A DNA stretch of 33,904 nt from NCBI GenBank assembly GCA_023433345.1, contig JAEZDA010000042.1:1-33904 (forward strand), written 5' to 3'. Below are positions 33,010 to 33,904 of the stretch, piece after piece. Position 1 is the stretch's first letter. Each line of letters opens with the position of its first letter. The notes below the pieces were generated by a model. The model saw nothing but the letters and a program-made list of their open reading frames with translations. It was not told where the DNA came from and ran no database searches. This DNA comes from Bacteroidota bacterium. Its GTDB lineage: Bacteria; Bacteroidota; Bacteroidia; Chitinophagales; Chitinophagaceae. The translations under genes and the position numbers were made by a program.

Positions 33010-33904
33010 TCATTTCTTTTTCACAAACGTATCCTTCAATGTAACGGACCGGTTAAAAACGGGTTTCTCAGGGGTTGAGTCACGATCATGAACGAAATAA
33101 CCTTTGCGAATGAATTGGTAACGGTCGCCGGTAGACGCTGTTTTTAAGGAAGGTTCGGCTTTTGCTGTAATCACTTGCATTGAGTGAGGATTAATATAAT
33201 CTCTGAAATCCCCATCGGCTGCATTCAGATCTTCTACATTAAAAAGACGATCATAGATCCTGGCCTCCAGGTCAATTGCGTGAAGTGCACAAACCCAGTG
33301 AATAGTACCTTTAACCTGCAATCCGCTGGTATCGTTTCCACTCCGGCTTTCCGGAATGTATGTACAATGTATTTCACTTAGCAACCCCTCATGGTTCTTG
33401 CGTACTTCATCACACCTGACTATATATGCACTTTTCAATCTCACCATTTGCCCTGGAGCGAGACGAAACCATTTCTTTTCAGGAACCTCCATGAAGTCTT
33501 CCCGTTCTATCCAGAGTTCTTTTGAGAATGGAACGCTCCGCGTCGTTGAACCTTCATCCGGCAGATCTTCACTTTTCAGTTCCTCAATCTTTCCATCCGG
33601 ATAATTTGTGATAATAAGCTTCACAGGATCCATCACAACCATCACTCTTTTTGCGATCTTATTGAGATGTTCCCTCAGGCAAAATTCAAGCAACCCGGTA
33701 TCGATAAGATTTTCTCTTCGCGCAACTCCGATTTTTTCACAAAACATGTGAATGCTTTCGGGCGTATATCCCCGACGACGAAAGCCGCTGATAGTAGGCA
33801 TCCTTGGATCATCCCAACCCGAAACGAAATTTTCATTTACAAGCAATAGAAGTTTTCGCTTACTCATCACGGTATAGGTGAGGTTCAGCCTCGCAAATTC
33901 ATAA
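33010..33904 (-). CDS. glnS: Glutaminyl-tRNA synthetase, C-terminal part (5' end beyond the window)
   Basis: The frame is open to the window edge, giving the last ~298 residues; the start and HIGH motif lie outside. The upstream end reads EFARLNLTYTVMSKRKLL, and VMSKR is the KMSKS-type signature of class I GlnRS. Then comes GWDDPRMPTISGFRRRGYTP, the GlnRS/GluRS-like conserved block. The distal anticodon-binding beta barrels follow (KLIITNYPDGK; FMEVPEKKWFRLAPGQMVRLKSAYIV; IHWVCALHAIDLEARIYDRLF). The enzyme charges tRNA-Gln with glutamine. The C-terminus ends in Lys-rich VKKK. The presence of GlnRS suggests the direct glutaminylation route, although an amidotransferase could coexist. The 101 bases between this gene and the membrane protein gene show nothing definite. 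Confidence 0.95.
   Translation of the reverse strand, partial: YEFARLNLTYTVMSKRKLLLLVNENFVSGWDDPRMPTISGFRRRGYTPESIHMFCEKIGVARRENLIDTGLLEFCLREHLNKIAKRVMVVMDPVKLIITNYPDGKIEELKSEDLPDEGSTTRSVPFSKELWIEREDFMEVPEKKWFRLAPGQMVRLKSAYIVRCDEVRKNHEGLLSEIHCTYIPESRSGNDTSGLQVKGTIHWVCALHAIDLEARIYDRLFNVEDLNAADGDFRDYINPHSMQVITAKAEPSLKTASTGDRYQFIRKGYFVHDRDSTPEKPVFNRSVTLKDTFVKKK

Noticed and set aside
1..33904. CRISPR arrays, prophage, insertion sequences or rRNA operons
   Set aside because: No regular direct repeats with spacers, no transposase, integrase or phage structural genes, and no rRNA signature were seen.

Overview
The window looks like ordinary chromosome from a Bacteroidota bacterium, most likely of the Chitinophagaceae type. 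Evidence: a TonB-dependent receptor carrying an N-terminal carboxypeptidase-regulatory-like domain, a second large outer-membrane-type protein with the same N-terminal domain plus a DUF5686 region, a secreted protein with a type IX secretion (Por) C-terminal sorting domain, a fused SpmA-SpmB protein in a presumed non-sporulating organism, a DUF2027-Smr protein, and several upstream motifs matching the Bacteroidota -7 promoter element TAnnTTTG. Genes are dense and start sites show little Shine-Dalgarno signal. There is no prophage, insertion sequence, CRISPR array or rRNA operon. The lineage call is inferred from protein families, not from a marker-gene tree.

Layout. 1-4.5 kb (+): the 3' end of a penicillin acylase, a small membrane protein, the DUF5686 protein and the tRNA U34 hydroxylase trhO, closed by a two-way terminator shared with a YtxH-like gene. 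5-10.2 kb: purC (-) diverges from a TonB receptor and fasciclin-lipoprotein pair (+), closed by a strong terminator. 10.2-16.7 kb: a VOC protein, a small hydrophilic ORF, ychF, the spmA-spmB fusion, a serine-hydrolase lipoprotein, serA and a helical-repeat protein, in alternating orientations. 16.8-26.8 kb (+): rnr with a polyprenyl synthase, a 1342-residue two-esterase secreted protein, an APC-family amino-acid permease and the DUF2027-Smr protein. 26.9-28.6 kb: yitT (-), divergent from rnpB (RNase P RNA), then a 320-base gene-free stretch with a G-rich tract. 28.6-32.3 kb (-): a compact five-gene block (nucleoside phosphorylase, dapF, corA, Nudix, GNAT) whose last four genes overlap. 32.4-33.9 kb: tRNA-Cys with a terminator, a small membrane protein beginning almost on that terminator, and the 3' two-fifths or so of glnS.

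Functionally, most genes are housekeeping: RNA processing and tRNA biology (rnpB, rnr, trhO, glnS, tRNA-Cys), purine, serine and lysine/peptidoglycan precursor synthesis (purC, serA, dapF) and isoprenoid synthesis. The envelope and nutrient-acquisition genes are the accessory part: the TonB receptor with its fasciclin lipoprotein, and the large modular esterase, which looks built for deacylating polysaccharide outside the cell. I found no clear undescribed multi-gene defence or mobile system. The most unusual items are the bifunctional esterase, the receptor-fasciclin pair, the overlapping dapF-corA-Nudix-GNAT block, the gene that starts on the tRNA terminator, and a few unrecognised small proteins.
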